Below, piece after piece: positions 33,442 to 42,014 of a stretch of DNA of 46,637 nucleotides (the stretch's first letter is position 1; each line of letters opens with the position of its first letter). A program made the position numbers and the translations under genes. The notes beneath the pieces were generated by a model. The model searched no databases. It had not been told where the DNA came from and saw nothing but the letters and a program-made list of their open reading frames with translations. The stretch covers positions 1-46,637 of the forward strand of contig CAIYXV010000118.1 of assembly GCA_903930225.1 (NCBI GenBank), written 5' to 3'. This DNA is from an uncultured bacterium. Lineage in GTDB: Bacteria; Margulisbacteria; WOR-1; XYC2-FULL-46-14; WPAF01.

Positions 33442-35213
33442 CGCGTCGTAATCTTATAAGTGCCTTCCTGCTGTTGATCATCACCGCGGCCGTTTTTACC
33501 CCGTCCCTGTTCAACGGGTTCACGAACTGGGACGATCCGATGCTGATCATTGAGAATCCGGCGATCCGGGACCTTTCCCCGGGCGGTCTGGTAAAGATAA
33601 TGACCACCCCGGACGAGCAATACTACCGGCCCCTGCTTTTCCTTTCCTACGCGGTCGAATATCATTTTTTCAAGCTTAACCCGTTCATCTACCATTTTGA
33701 CAACCTAATGCTGCATCTTCTGAACACTCTTCTGGTATTCTGGCTGATCTATCTTTTGACCGGTTCGGGGCCGGTATCGTTCCTCACCGCGCTGCTGTTC
33801 GGCGTTCATCCCCTGCATGTGGAAGCGGTCGCCTGGGCGTCTACACGCGGGCATCTGCTTTACGCATTTTTCTTTCTTCTCTCGCTGATCTCGTATCTTA
33901 CTTACCGGAAAACAAAAAAAACGGCCCACCTTGTATTTTCCCTCATCCTTTTCTGCTTTTCCCTGATATCGAAGATAATGGCGGTCACGCTGCCGTTCAT
34001 CCTCCTGCTCTTCGATTATCTGCTGGAGGGAAGGATCAATAAACAACGCATCAAGGAAAAGATCCCGTATTTTGCGATCGCGTTCGCTTTTGGCCTGATC
34101 ACCATACTGGTCCATCATTTCGGCAGGATAACGGAGAAAATGCCGGATTTCAGTTTGCTCGACCGATTTTTTATAAACAGTTACGCGATCGTGTTTTATC
34201 TTATTAAACTGGTCGTCCCCTTGAAACTGGCGTGCTTTTACCCGGTCCCCGAAAAGATCGGTGGTTTTCTCCCGATCGCTTATCTGCTTTCACCCGTGGT
34301 TTTGCTTTTGATCTTGATAGCGGTTTTCCTTTCAGGCAGATATACCAGGAAACCGATCTTTGGCCTTTTGTTCTTCCTGACTGCGGTCCTGCCGACCTTT
34401 CAGGTTGTCCCGTGGGGGATCGCGCTTTTTGCGGACCGTTACACCTACATCCCTTGTGTCGGACTGTTTTATTTGGTTGGGGAGGCGGCGGTCTGGCTTT
34501 ACGACAAACAGAAAAATAATATCCACAAGATCTTATTGATCGTCGGTTCAATGGTCATTATCGGCGTGTTTTGCGTCCTGACCTGGCAGAGGTGCCTGGT
34601 ATGGAAGGACAGCCTAACGCTCTGGGGCGACGATATTGCCAAATACCCGAACGTGTTGGTTGCCTATTACAACCGCTCCCAGGAATATCTATTTGCAAAA
34701 AAGAATTACGCGAAGTCGATGGCCGATCTTGATCAGGTATTGCGGATCGATCCGGCTTACACTTCGGCTTATGTCAACCGGGGACTGATCCTGTTCAAGG
34801 AGGGGAAATTCCGGGAATCGGTGGCCGATTACGACCGGGCGATAAAACTTGATCCGGGGAACGTGGACGCGTATTTTAACCGCGGGTTGATCTTTGCCGG
34901 CAGGGGAGATTCCGCGAAAGCGCTCTTAGACTATGATCGGGCCGTTCAATTAAACCCGTATGACCCGGAATCGTTCAACAGCCGTGGTGATATTTATTTT
35001 AAGCTAGGGCGGACCGCGGATGCGCTTTTGGATTTTGAGCGAGCGATCCGGCTCGCTCCGGATTACGCCGAGGCCTATTACAACCGTGCGGTGGTATTTT
35101 ATTCCAAAGAGGAATTTGGACAAGCGTATCTTGACGCGCAGAAAGCCGCCGCGCTCGGGTATCCGGTGGACCGGCAGATGCTGGAGTCCCTGCGCCGGTC
35201 GGCCGGCCGATGA
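33438..35213 (+). CDS. Polytopic membrane protein with C-terminal TPRs (TMTC-like), copy 2
   Basis: A 591-residue paralogue of the preceding gene, overlapping its stop by ATGA. Matching landmarks: FNGFTNWDDPMLIIENPAI, SYAVEYHFFKLNPFIYHFDN, FGVHPLHVEAVAWASTRGHLLYA, FADRYTYIPCVGLFYL, then about five TPRs (AYYNRSQEYL, AYVNRGLILF, AYFNRGLIFAG, SFNSRGDIYF, AYYNRAVVFY). It has one TPR fewer than copy 1. In the catalytic-type loops copy 2 has STRGHLLYA where copy 1 has SERKDVLYA, so the two may use different donors or acceptors. Tandem duplication is the simplest origin. Membrane location is certain; glycosyltransferase activity is inferred from the family. Confidence 0.87.
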   Translation: MTRRNLISAFLLLIITAAVFTPSLFNGFTNWDDPMLIIENPAIRDLSPGGLVKIMTTPDEQYYRPLLFLSYAVEYHFFKLNPFIYHFDNLMLHLLNTLLVFWLIYLLTGSGPVSFLTALLFGVHPLHVEAVAWASTRGHLLYAFFFLLSLISYLTYRKTKKTAHLVFSLILFCFSLISKIMAVTLPFILLLFDYLLEGRINKQRIKEKIPYFAIAFAFGLITILVHHFGRITEKMPDFSLLDRFFINSYAIVFYLIKLVVPLKLACFYPVPEKIGGFLPIAYLLSPVVLLLILIAVFLSGRYTRKPIFGLLFFLTAVLPTFQVVPWGIALFADRYTYIPCVGLFYLVGEAAVWLYDKQKNNIHKILLIVGSMVIIGVFCVLTWQRCLVWKDSLTLWGDDIAKYPNVLVAYYNRSQEYLFAKKNYAKSMADLDQVLRIDPAYTSAYVNRGLILFKEGKFRESVADYDRAIKLDPGNVDAYFNRGLIFAGRGDSAKALLDYDRAVQLNPYDPESFNSRGDIYFKLGRTADALLDFERAIRLAPDYAEAYYNRAVVFYSKEEFGQAYLDAQKAAALGYPVDRQMLESLRRSAGR

Positions 35214-35245
35214 ATTTGAACGATATGAAAATGGCGGTTTTCAGG

Positions 35246-35251
35246 TATAAT
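35246..35251 (+). promoter_or_regulatory. -10 box of the methyltransferase/K+ channel operon
   Basis: TATAAT exactly six bases before the ATG at 35258; no Shine-Dalgarno. The start site is predicted at or next to the A of the start codon. Confidence 0.65.
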
Positions 35252-35257
35252 TAAAGC

Positions 35258-35893
35258 ATGGTAGACAAGAAAAAACAGATCGATTATTACGAGCAACTGC
35301 TCGCGAAATACGGTGACCATTACCTTTCCCTGGACTGGAAAAGCCCCGAAAGCCAGGGAATAAGATACCGCGTCTTTGAGGACCTTCTGGTCATCGGGGA
35401 CAAGACGAATGAATTTTCGATCCTCGATATCGGCTGCGGGCTGGGTGACTTTTACGGATACTTAAAAAAGGCGGGATACACATTTAAATACGCGGGATAC
35501 GATATCGCCCCCCAATTGATCGAGGCCGCCAAAAAGAAATTCCCTGAAGCCGATTTTGAGGTGAGGGATATCCTGCACGATGATCGGCCCAAGCAGTTCG
35601 ATTTTGTGTTCTGCTGCGGCGCTCTTAATATCAGTTTTGAGGAAAGGGACACGCACCTGGACTTTATCCGTTCGATGTTGCTTAGAATGTTCGAATTGTG
35701 TAAGATAGGGATAGGGGTCAACTTTCTTTCATCGCAGGCGGTCTATTTTCTGCCCGATGACAGTTTCAGGCAGCCCCAGTATTTTTATTCCAAGCCCGAG
35801 GAGATAGTCGCCATGGCCAAAGGGATCGCGGACCGCTTCATTCTCCGGCACGAGTATCATCCGGGCGATTTTACGGTGTATTTGCTTAAATGA
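35258..35893 (+). CDS. Class I SAM-dependent methyltransferase
   Basis: A 211-residue methyltransferase. Motif I is ILDIGCGLGDFYGYLKKAG, followed by KYAGYDIAPQLIEAAKKKFP with the acidic ribose-binding residue, FEVRDIL and FDFVFCCGALNI. It has a specific C-terminal half (YFLPDDSFRQPQYFYSKPEEIVAM) seen in small 'class I methyltransferase' relatives of unknown substrate. The ATG is set by TATAAT six bases before it. Its stop overlaps the K+ channel start by four bases, so the two are co-translated. Confidence 0.88.
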   Translation: MVDKKKQIDYYEQLLAKYGDHYLSLDWKSPESQGIRYRVFEDLLVIGDKTNEFSILDIGCGLGDFYGYLKKAGYTFKYAGYDIAPQLIEAAKKKFPEADFEVRDILHDDRPKQFDFVFCCGALNISFEERDTHLDFIRSMLLRMFELCKIGIGVNFLSSQAVYFLPDDSFRQPQYFYSKPEEIVAMAKGIADRFILRHEYHPGDFTVYLLK

Positions 35894-36891
35894 ACCCATT
35901 AAGAAGACTGATAATACCGGTCGTAATCCTGGTGGTGCTGGTGATCGGCGCGGTCGCCGGCTACATGCTGCTCGAAGGCTGGCCGCCGCTCGACGCGGTC
36001 TACATGGTCGTGATCACGCTCTCTACCGTTGGCTTCCGCGAGGTACACGACCTTAACACGGCCGGAAAACTGCTGACCATGATGGTCATTATCTGCGGCG
36101 TAGGCACTGCGGTTTACACGCTTGGCCAGGCGGTCGAGATCATCGTCGAAGGTGAGATCGTGGGATTCAGGAGGAGAAAGAAAATGGACAAAATAATTTC
36201 GGAAATGAGGAACCATTGCATTATCTGCGGCTACGGGAGGGTGGGACATCAGGTGGCGCACGAGCTTCTGGCCGAAAAGAAACCGGTGGTGGTGATCGAC
36301 AGCAAGCCGGAAACGGCCAAGGAGCTGGAGATGCAGAACATTCCTTATATTATCGGCGACATAACCTCCGACGACAATCTGGAAGAGGCCGGGATCCGGG
36401 CGGCCAAGACGCTGATCGCCTGCGCCGACTCGGACACGGCGAACGTGTTCGTCACGCTCTCGGCCCGGGCGCTGAATCCCAAGCTTTTTATCGTCGCGCG
36501 CGCCAGCCTGAAGGAAACAAACGAAAAGCTGGTGAAAGCCGGCGCCGACCGGGTAATGTCGCCTTATTTTATCGCCGGCCGGCGGATGGCGATGATGGCG
36601 ACCCGGCCGGTGGCGGTGGATTATTTGGATACGATCATGCACAGCGAGCATCTGGAGCTTGGGATCGGAGAATTAAAAGTTGAAGAAGGTTCGGAGATCG
36701 CGGGAAAAAGCCTGAAGGACGCGCAGATCAGGCAGAAATCCGGCGCGTACATATTAAGCGTGCGGAAGCCGAACGGTAATTTTATCCTCCAGCCCGCGGC
36801 CGATACCGTGGTTGAAAACGACGATATTGTGGTCGCGATCGGCACGCCCAAACAGCTCAACACGATCGAGAAGCTCGCAAAAATAAAATGA
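35890..36891 (+). CDS. Two-helix potassium channel with RCK domains (MthK-like)
   Basis: A 333-residue channel: helix 1 (residues 8-28), pore loop with selectivity filter TLSTVGF (46-49 = TVGF), helix 2 (about 60-85), a basic linker FRRRKK, then RCK-N (CIICGYGRVGHQVAHELL, Rossmann) and RCK-C. F replaces the Y of TVGYG, as in several bacterial relatives. The gene overlaps the methyltransferase gene by ATGA. An AGGAGG ribosome site at 36169-36174, nine bases before ATG 36184 (M99, the start of RCK), could give a free RCK product as in MthK. The final TGA overlaps the DUF2148 start by four bases. Confidence 0.92.
   Translation: MNPLRRLIIPVVILVVLVIGAVAGYMLLEGWPPLDAVYMVVITLSTVGFREVHDLNTAGKLLTMMVIICGVGTAVYTLGQAVEIIVEGEIVGFRRRKKMDKIISEMRNHCIICGYGRVGHQVAHELLAEKKPVVVIDSKPETAKELEMQNIPYIIGDITSDDNLEEAGIRAAKTLIACADSDTANVFVTLSARALNPKLFIVARASLKETNEKLVKAGADRVMSPYFIAGRRMAMMATRPVAVDYLDTIMHSEHLELGIGELKVEEGSEIAGKSLKDAQIRQKSGAYILSVRKPNGNFILQPAADTVVENDDIVVAIGTPKQLNTIEKLAKIK
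36169..36186 (+). promoter_or_regulatory. Internal Shine-Dalgarno and ATG for a free RCK domain
   Basis: AGGAGG (36169-36174) is followed after nine bases by ATG (36184-36186), in frame with the channel, giving a 235-residue soluble RCK protein beginning MDKIISEMR. The match is unusually good for this window, but the same bases encode RRRKK, so coincidence is possible. Confidence 0.5.
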
Positions 36892-37415
36892 TAAAAAAAG
36901 AAGAACAGTTCAGGGCGGAAGCGGCGCAGGCTGCGGCGGAGGCTATTTGCCTGGCCGCCCGCACAGCGCCCAAAGGCCGGGGGTTGGACCTGCTGGAGAT
37001 CGCGGTCATTTCCGGCGATACCATCGAAAAACTGTCGTGGAAAATGAAAGAGATCGGAGAGAGGGAGACCCATTCGACCTTTCTCCGGGACGCCGAGAGC
37101 ATTAAGCGCGCCCAGGCGGTCGTCCTGATCGGGACCAAATTAAAAACGATCGGGCTTAAGTACTGCTCGTTCTGCGGGTTCCCTAACTGTGCGGAGACGG
37201 AAAAAGCGGGCGCGATCTGCGCGCTCAATGCCGGGGACCTGGGGATCGCGATCGGTTCCGCGGTTTCCGTGGCAGAGGATCATAGGCTCGACAGTCGGGT
37301 GATGTATTCGGTCGGGAAAGCCTCAATCGAGCTTGCTCTACTGGGTCCGGAAGTAAAGATCGCTTACGGGATACCGCTGTCGGTCTCGGGCAAGAACCCG
37401 TTCTTTGACAGATAG
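36888..37415 (+). CDS. DUF2148 ferredoxin-like protein
   Basis: A 175-residue protein of the DUF2148 ('ferredoxin domain-containing') family. The N-terminal half contains EAICLAARTAPKGRGLD and KAQAVVLIG-type segments. The middle has CSFCGFPNC followed after ten residues by a further cysteine in GAICALN, a probable Fe-S site. The last part, AVSVAEDHRLDSRVMYSVGKAS, is a family hallmark. Function is unknown, with a redox role likely from the cysteines. It overlaps the K+ channel stop by ATGA, so it belongs to that operon. The 91-base gap that follows carries an inverted-repeat element. Confidence 0.88.
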   Translation: MIKKEEQFRAEAAQAAAEAICLAARTAPKGRGLDLLEIAVISGDTIEKLSWKMKEIGERETHSTFLRDAESIKRAQAVVLIGTKLKTIGLKYCSFCGFPNCAETEKAGAICALNAGDLGIAIGSAVSVAEDHRLDSRVMYSVGKASIELALLGPEVKIAYGIPLSVSGKNPFFDR

Positions 37416-37418
37416 TAA

Positions 37419-37492
37419 AACTCACCCCCCTTGGTCCCCCTCTCTTATTAAGAGAGGGGGAAACCCGAACGAAGTGAGGGAGAGGGTGAGTT
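37419..37492. repeat. Intergenic inverted-repeat element
   Basis: A 74-base element has outer arms AACTCACCC/GGGTGAGTT (37419-37427 and 37484-37492). It also has an inner 27-base palindrome (37435-37461: TCCCCCTCTCTTA, T, TAAGAGAGGGGGA). It fills the gap between DUF2148 and cysE. The nested structure resembles miniature repeat elements of many bacterial genomes. The inner hairpin lacks a T-run, so it is not a plain terminator. Confidence 0.7.
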
Positions 37493-37506
37493 AAAAAGGA
37501 GCATTC

Positions 37507-38106
37507 ATGTTTGACGATATAAGGATAATATTTGAAAGGGACCCGGCCGCGGCCAATATTTTTGAAGTATTGCTTTATCAGGGATTGTGGGCGGTCTGGA
37601 TCCACCGGGTCAGCCATTTTCTCTATAAGCTGTATATTCCGGTGATCCCCCGGCTTATTTCCCAGATCATGCGGCTTTTGACCCTGATCGAGATCCATCC
37701 CGGAGCGACGATCGGCCGCCGGTTCTTTGTCGACCACGGCAACGGGGTGGTGATCGGAGAGACTTCGGTGATCGGGGACGATGTGACGATCTACCAGGGA
37801 GTTACGCTGGGAGGGACGGGGAAAGAAAAAGGCAAGCGCCATCCGACGATCGGCAACGGCGTAGTGATCGGCGCGCACGCGATCGTTCTGGGCAATATCA
37901 ATATCGGCGACAATTCGCGCATCGGGGCGGGGGCGGTGGTCACCAAGTCGGTCCCGCCGAATTCCACGGTGGTGGGCAATCCGGCGCGGGTAGTGGTCCG
38001 GGAAGGCAAGAGGATCGAGCCGCTGGCGCACGCCGATCTGCCGGATATAATAGAAGAAATGGAAAAAAGGGTCCAAAAACTGGAAAATGCCTCTAAAGAT
38101 AAATAA
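37507..38106 (+). CDS. cysE: Serine O-acetyltransferase
   Basis: A 199-residue left-handed beta-helix acetyltransferase of the short (EpsC-like) type that makes O-acetylserine for cysteine synthesis. The N-terminal helical part ([22 protein letters not shown]) precedes hexapeptide repeats: [33 protein letters not shown], with the catalytic DH. The [24 protein letters not shown] loop and [19 protein letters not shown] complete the fold. AAAAGGAG precedes the ATG. Its product feeds the cysK product (3224-4153). The end overlaps cysS by 20 bases, a common cysE-cysS coupling. Confidence 0.95.
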   Translation: MFDDIRIIFERDPAAANIFEVLLYQGLWAVWIHRVSHFLYKLYIPVIPRLISQIMRLLTLIEIHPGATIGRRFFVDHGNGVVIGETSVIGDDVTIYQGVTLGGTGKEKGKRHPTIGNGVVIGAHAIVLGNINIGDNSRIGAGAVVTKSVPPNSTVVGNPARVVVREGKRIEPLAHADLPDIIEEMEKRVQKLENASKDK

Positions 38107-39559
38107 TAATCTTACCCGCCGGATCGAAGAGTTCGTCCCCATAAAAACTTCGGAGGTGGGGATGTATGTCTGCGGTATTACCCCTTATGACGAAACCCAT
38201 CTCGGCCACGCCCGGGCGTACGTTACCTTTGACATTATCCGCCGCTACCTTGAATATTCCGGCTATAAGGTCAGGCATATCCAGAACATCACCGATATTG
38301 ACGATAAGATCATAAAAAAATCCGAGATCCTAAATCCGAAATCCGAAAATACCGATCCAAAAGTGAAATGCAGGGAAGTAGCTGAAAGGTTTACTGATTC
38401 ATTTTTTGAGGTCATGGACCGGATGAACGTGAAACGGGCGGACATTTATCCTAAAGCGACTGAACACATACCGGAAATGATCAAGTGGATCGGCGGGTTA
38501 ATGGATAAAGGCTTCGCGTATAAGTTAGATGACGGAGTTTATTTTGAGGTGGCAAAGTTCAAAGATTACGGCAAGCTTTCCCGCCGGAAGACCGAAGACC
38601 AGCAGGCCGGGGCCAGGGTAGAGGTGGACGCGAAAAAGAAAGATCCGCTCGATTTCGCGTTATGGAAATTCGCCAAGCCCGGAGAGCCGGCCTGGGAGTC
38701 GCCCTGGGGGGCGGGGAGGCCGGGCTGGCACATAGAGTGTTCGGTCATGTCGACCAAGTATCTGGGAGAGCAGTTCGACATCCACGGCGGGGGGCTCGAC
38801 CTGCAGTTCCCGCATCACGAGAACGAGATCAGTCAGACCGAAGCGTTGACGGGCAAGGTCCCCTGGGTGAAATACTGGATCCATAACGGTTTCGTCACCA
38901 TCAACCAGCAGAAGATGTCAAAGTCGCTCGGCAATTTTTTCTCCCTCAAGGATATTTTTAAGAAATTCGATCCGATGGTGGTTCGGCTTTTCCTGTTGAG
39001 CACGCATTACCGCAGCCCGCTCAATTTCTCCGACGCCCAACTTGCGGAATCAAAGGAAGCGTACGGGAAACTGCAAAAAGCGGTCGAGAATCTCAATTTT
39101 CTGATCTTAAAGGTCCCGGAGGCGGAAGCGGAGGTCGAAGTGCTTGAGACCGATGACGAACTGGATGTTTACCGTGAAAAATTCAGATCGGCCATGGATG
39201 ATGATTTTAATACCGCGGGCGCGATCGGTATGATCTTCGAGCTGGTCCATTTCATCAACGATCATGTCAAGGAAGAAAAGATTGATAAGGGTTCGCTTGA
39301 AGACGACAAGCGGCTGCTGATCGAGCTGTGCGAGGTGCTCGGGCTTCGGCTAGAACTTACCCAGGACAAGAAAATGGACCGGTATGTTTCAGAAGTCGGA
39401 CTGTCGAACGATGAGGTCGAAATGCAGATAAAAAAACGGGAAGCTGCCCGTACAAATAAGGATTTCGCGCTGTCCGACCGGATCCGGGAAGACCTTAAGA
39501 AAAATGGTATAATCCTGGAAGATACGCCTTTTGGCACCAAATGGAGCAGGCATGCTTGA
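38087..39559 (+). CDS. cysS: Cysteinyl-tRNA synthetase
   Basis: A 490-residue class I synthetase. It shows the Zn-binding C in YVCGITPYD, the HIGH-type THLGHARAY near residue 40, HIECSVM, FPHHENE and KMSKS at 276-280. The anticodon-binding C-terminal domain reads through to [17 protein letters not shown]. Charging of tRNA-Cys is certain by family. After DDKIIKK there is an extra piece ([14 protein letters not shown]) encoded by six copies of a degenerate 7-base repeat (38320-38361), where other CysRS have a short connector. It starts inside the last 20 bases of cysE and its stop overlaps serS by eight bases. Confidence 0.95.
   Translation: MPLKINNNLTRRIEEFVPIKTSEVGMYVCGITPYDETHLGHARAYVTFDIIRRYLEYSGYKVRHIQNITDIDDKIIKKSEILNPKSENTDPKVKCREVAERFTDSFFEVMDRMNVKRADIYPKATEHIPEMIKWIGGLMDKGFAYKLDDGVYFEVAKFKDYGKLSRRKTEDQQAGARVEVDAKKKDPLDFALWKFAKPGEPAWESPWGAGRPGWHIECSVMSTKYLGEQFDIHGGGLDLQFPHHENEISQTEALTGKVPWVKYWIHNGFVTINQQKMSKSLGNFFSLKDIFKKFDPMVVRLFLLSTHYRSPLNFSDAQLAESKEAYGKLQKAVENLNFLILKVPEAEAEVEVLETDDELDVYREKFRSAMDDDFNTAGAIGMIFELVHFINDHVKEEKIDKGSLEDDKRLLIELCEVLGLRLELTQDKKMDRYVSEVGLSNDEVEMQIKKREAARTNKDFALSDRIREDLKKNGIILEDTPFGTKWSRHA
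38320..38361 (+). repeat. In-frame heptanucleotide tandem repeat within cysS
   Basis: Six period-7 units (ATCCGAG, ATCCTAA, ATCCGAA, ATCCGAA, AATACCG, ATCCAAA) occupy 42 bases. Six units make 14 codons, so the reading frame is kept. The units resemble the ATCTCAA heptamers at 45921-45948. Confidence 0.75.
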
Positions 39560-40817
39560 CGCAAAATTATTAAGGAAAGATCCTGAAAAAGTCCGCTCGG
39601 CGCTTACGGCGCGGCAGGCCGATATTTCGCTTATCGACCGGTTCGCGAAGATCGACCAGAAATGGCGCGCGCTTACCTTTGAAGCCGACGAGCTTAAGAA
39701 AAAACGGAATGAGTATTCGGAAAAGGTCGGACAGTTGAAACGTTCCGGCTCTGATGCCTCATCACTTATGGAAGAGACCAGGGGGATCGGAGATAAAATA
39801 AAGGGATTGGAAGAGGAGATCCGGAAGATCGAAGAAGAATTAAACGAAGTGATCCTCTATCTCCCGAACCTTCCCCATGCAACTGTACCGGCAGGATCCG
39901 ATTCGACCCAGAATAAAGAGATCAAAAAATGGGGGTCGCCAAAACAATTTGCCTTTAAGCCGAAAGCGCATGACGAGATCGGCACCGGGCTTGGCATCCT
40001 TGATTTTGACCGGGCGGCCAAGCTTTCGGGCTCCCGCTTTGTGGTCTACCGCGGTATGGGTTCCGCGCTCGAGCGCGCGCTGATAAATTTCATGCTTGAT
40101 GTCCATACCAAAGAGCATGGCTATACCGAGATCATGGCGCCGGTACTGGTCAACCGCGAATGCATGGTCGGCACCGGACAGCTCCCCAAATTCGAGGAAG
40201 AGATGTTCAAATTGAAGGACGATCCTTTCTATTTGATACCGACCGCCGAAGTTTCGGTCACCAACCTCCACCGCGAGGAGATCCTCCCGGCGGATAAACT
40301 GCCGATGAAATACTGCTGTTATTCCCTCTGTTTCAGAAGGGAAGCCGGATCCTATGGCAAGGACGTGAAAGGGCTCATCCGCCAGCACCAGTTCAATAAG
40401 GTAGAGCTGGTCAAGTTCTGCGATCCGGCGGTATCTTACGACGAACACGAGAAACTGACCGCCGACGCGGAACAAATATTGCAGAAGCTGGGTCTCCCGT
40501 ACCGGGTAATGGCTCTCTGCGCCGGCGACCTCGGTTTCTCATCCGCCAAGACCTATGACCTTGAAGTCTGGTTCCCATCGGAAGGCAAATACAGGGAGAT
40601 CTCCTCCTGCTCGAATTTTGAGGATTTCCAGGCCCGCCGGGCCAATATCCGCTTCAAAAAGGCGGGCGGGAAGCCGGAATTCGTCCATACCTTGAACGGT
40701 TCGGGGCTGGCGGTCGGCCGGACATTCGCCGCGATCCTCGAAAATTACCAGAGAGAAGACGGAAGGGTAGACGTGCCGGATGCGCTTAAACCATATCTTC
40801 AAAAAGACCTGATCTAG
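39552..40817 (+). CDS. serS: Seryl-tRNA synthetase
   Basis: A 421-residue class II synthetase. The start is placed at 39552 because [14 protein letters not shown] is the standard SerRS N-terminus; an upstream in-frame ATG would add seven residues inside cysS. The N-terminal coiled-coil arm (residues about 25-105) binds tRNA-Ser. The catalytic core shows motif 2 ([22 protein letters not shown]), [13 protein letters not shown] and motif 3 ([18 protein letters not shown]). The length is normal. It overlaps cysS by eight bases, so cysE-cysS-serS form one translationally coupled unit. Confidence 0.95.
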   Translation: MLDAKLLRKDPEKVRSALTARQADISLIDRFAKIDQKWRALTFEADELKKKRNEYSEKVGQLKRSGSDASSLMEETRGIGDKIKGLEEEIRKIEEELNEVILYLPNLPHATVPAGSDSTQNKEIKKWGSPKQFAFKPKAHDEIGTGLGILDFDRAAKLSGSRFVVYRGMGSALERALINFMLDVHTKEHGYTEIMAPVLVNRECMVGTGQLPKFEEEMFKLKDDPFYLIPTAEVSVTNLHREEILPADKLPMKYCCYSLCFRREAGSYGKDVKGLIRQHQFNKVELVKFCDPAVSYDEHEKLTADAEQILQKLGLPYRVMALCAGDLGFSSAKTYDLEVWFPSEGKYREISSCSNFEDFQARRANIRFKKAGGKPEFVHTLNGSGLAVGRTFAAILENYQREDGRVDVPDALKPYLQKDLI

Positions 40818-40860
40818 GGATCGGAAACCTGCGAATTTCTTCTCATTTCTGAAATCCAAA

Positions 40861-40890
40861 TCATACCCACGAATTAATTCGTGGGTATGA
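40861..40890. repeat. Perfect 30-bp palindrome, copy 1
   Basis: TCATACCCACGAATT followed by its exact reverse complement. It shares a 26-bp core with 41237-41272. The two copies bracket the small gene at 40974-41210. No T-run follows on the plus strand. Confidence 0.9.
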
Positions 40891-40961
40891 GAAAAACTAG
40901 GAGCTGCGTCATTTAATCACAGGCCCAAAATCGATGCAAGTTTTCCGCTTTGGGCCCCGAT

Positions 40962-40967
40962 TATAAT
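40962..40967 (+). promoter_or_regulatory. -10 box of the small gene at 40974
   Basis: TATAAT exactly six bases before the ATG, with no ribosome site; leaderless start predicted. Confidence 0.65.
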
Positions 40968-40973
40968 AGTGAA

Positions 40974-41210
40974 ATGAGCATAGGTAATATTGGCTCGTCA
41001 AATTCCGTTGGAAAATCATATGCCGGCGATAGTGTGTCAAAATCCACCGGGAAGGATTTTATGCACGAGCTGGAGTCAAAGTTCAATAACGCGTTAAGCC
41101 ATCTTGAAGAAAGAAAAGACCTGCCGGTCGACGGCGTTTATTCATTCAACAACAATATTTACAACACTATGAACATCGCCCACGGCGGCAGCACCTCGGT
41201 AGTCGTTTAA
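40974..41210 (+). CDS. Small hypothetical protein
   Basis: A 78-residue protein with no recognised domain. The ATG at 40974 is chosen over upstream non-ATG codons because TATAAT ends six bases before it. The N-terminus is rich in S, G and N (SIGNIGSSNSVGKSYAG), followed by a helix FMHELESKFNNALSHLEERKD, then a DGVYSFNNNIYNTMNIA segment and a hydrophobic end STSVVV. No signal peptide. The SIGNIGSS opening recalls the Ser/Asn-rich beginnings of other unknown proteins here (MGIGSTFNGF at 23453). Bracketed by two palindromic repeats. Function unknown. Confidence 0.6.
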   Translation: MSIGNIGSSNSVGKSYAGDSVSKSTGKDFMHELESKFNNALSHLEERKDLPVDGVYSFNNNIYNTMNIAHGGSTSVVV

Positions 41211-41236
41211 AGCTTCTTCCCGCGATCTTACAAGTC

Positions 41237-41272
41237 AAATAATACCCACGAATTAATTCGTGGGTATTATTT
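41237..41272. repeat. Perfect 36-bp palindrome, copy 2
   Basis: AAATAATACCCACGAATT followed by its exact reverse complement, ending TATTATTT. The short T-rich end might allow weak termination after the small gene, but a stem of 18 bp with no loop looks more like a repeat unit. Confidence 0.9.
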
Positions 41273-41296
41273 TGGGTTAACCGGCCATCCGCTCCA

Positions 41297-41326
41297 TTGA
41301 CAACGCGCTCCGATATTTGTTATCAT
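41297..41326 (+). promoter_or_regulatory. Promoter of the DUF4412 gene
   Basis: TTGACA (41297-41302), 18 bases, TATCAT (41321-41326). The leader includes AAAGGAG before the ATG at 41361, so this gene is not leaderless. Confidence 0.75.
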
Positions 41327-41360
41327 TTACCACCCAGTGCAAATAAAGGAGCGATAAATC

Positions 41361-42005
41361 ATGTCAAAAAGATTATTTCTATTAGTCGCGTTAATGATCG
41401 CGGTCATGTTTGGGATATCGATCGCGGCGGAGTTTTCGGCCGATATGGTCTCGGTTTCAAAAGGCCAGACCATGAACTCAAAGGTTAATTTCGGCACCGA
41501 CAAATGGAGATCGGAGTTCCAGAAAGAAGGAACAAAGATGATCACCATCGTCCGCGCGGACAAGAATGTGGTCTGGATGGTAATGCCCGCGCAGAATTCG
41601 TACATGGAAATGGCGCTGACCAACGAGCACAAGATGGGTATGACCAAAAAGGCGCCGGGTGAGATCAGCCGGAAAAAGCTTGGGGCCGAGACCGTTAATG
41701 GGATGGTTTGCGATAAATACGAAGTGACTTATACTAATAAAGAAGGCACAACGAAAATGTACCAGTGGCTTTCTACAAGGGATATGATCCCGGTAAAATC
41801 GCAGGCGGCCGATGGCTCCTGGTCGATGGAAATGAAGAACATCAAGACCGGCAAACAGCCCATTTCACTGTTTTCCGTTCCCGCGGGTTACAGCAAGATG
41901 AGCTTGCCGGGTATGGGAATGACCGGAGCGAATTCGGGCAATAAGACACCCTCTTCCCCTAAAGACGTCAAGAATATGCTTAAGGGGAAGGTCCCGGGTT
42001 TCTGA
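41361..42005 (+). CDS. DUF4412-type secreted protein
   Basis: A 214-residue exported protein with signal SKRLFLLVALMIAVMFGISIAA. The mature part resembles the DUF4412 fold related to lipoprotein-carrier barrels: FSADMVSVSKGQTMNSKVNFGTDKWR, TIVRADKNVVWMVMPAQNSYMEM, then GAETVNGMVCDKYEVTYTNKEG and a final FSVPAGYSKMSLPGMGM. The C-terminus is Gly/Pro/Asn-rich and probably disordered. Likely periplasmic. A TTGACA/TATCAT promoter and AAAGGAG ribosome site precede it. The small FmdB-type gene follows nine bases after its stop. Confidence 0.8.
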   Translation: MSKRLFLLVALMIAVMFGISIAAEFSADMVSVSKGQTMNSKVNFGTDKWRSEFQKEGTKMITIVRADKNVVWMVMPAQNSYMEMALTNEHKMGMTKKAPGEISRKKLGAETVNGMVCDKYEVTYTNKEGTTKMYQWLSTRDMIPVKSQAADGSWSMEMKNIKTGKQPISLFSVPAGYSKMSLPGMGMTGANSGNKTPSSPKDVKNMLKGKVPGF

Positions 42006-42014
42006 TAAACTTAA

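Noticed and set aside
41297-41488. A 63-codon plus-strand frame overlapping the DUF4412 gene start
   Set aside because: It starts in the promoter and overlaps a clear signal peptide gene that has a good ribosome site.
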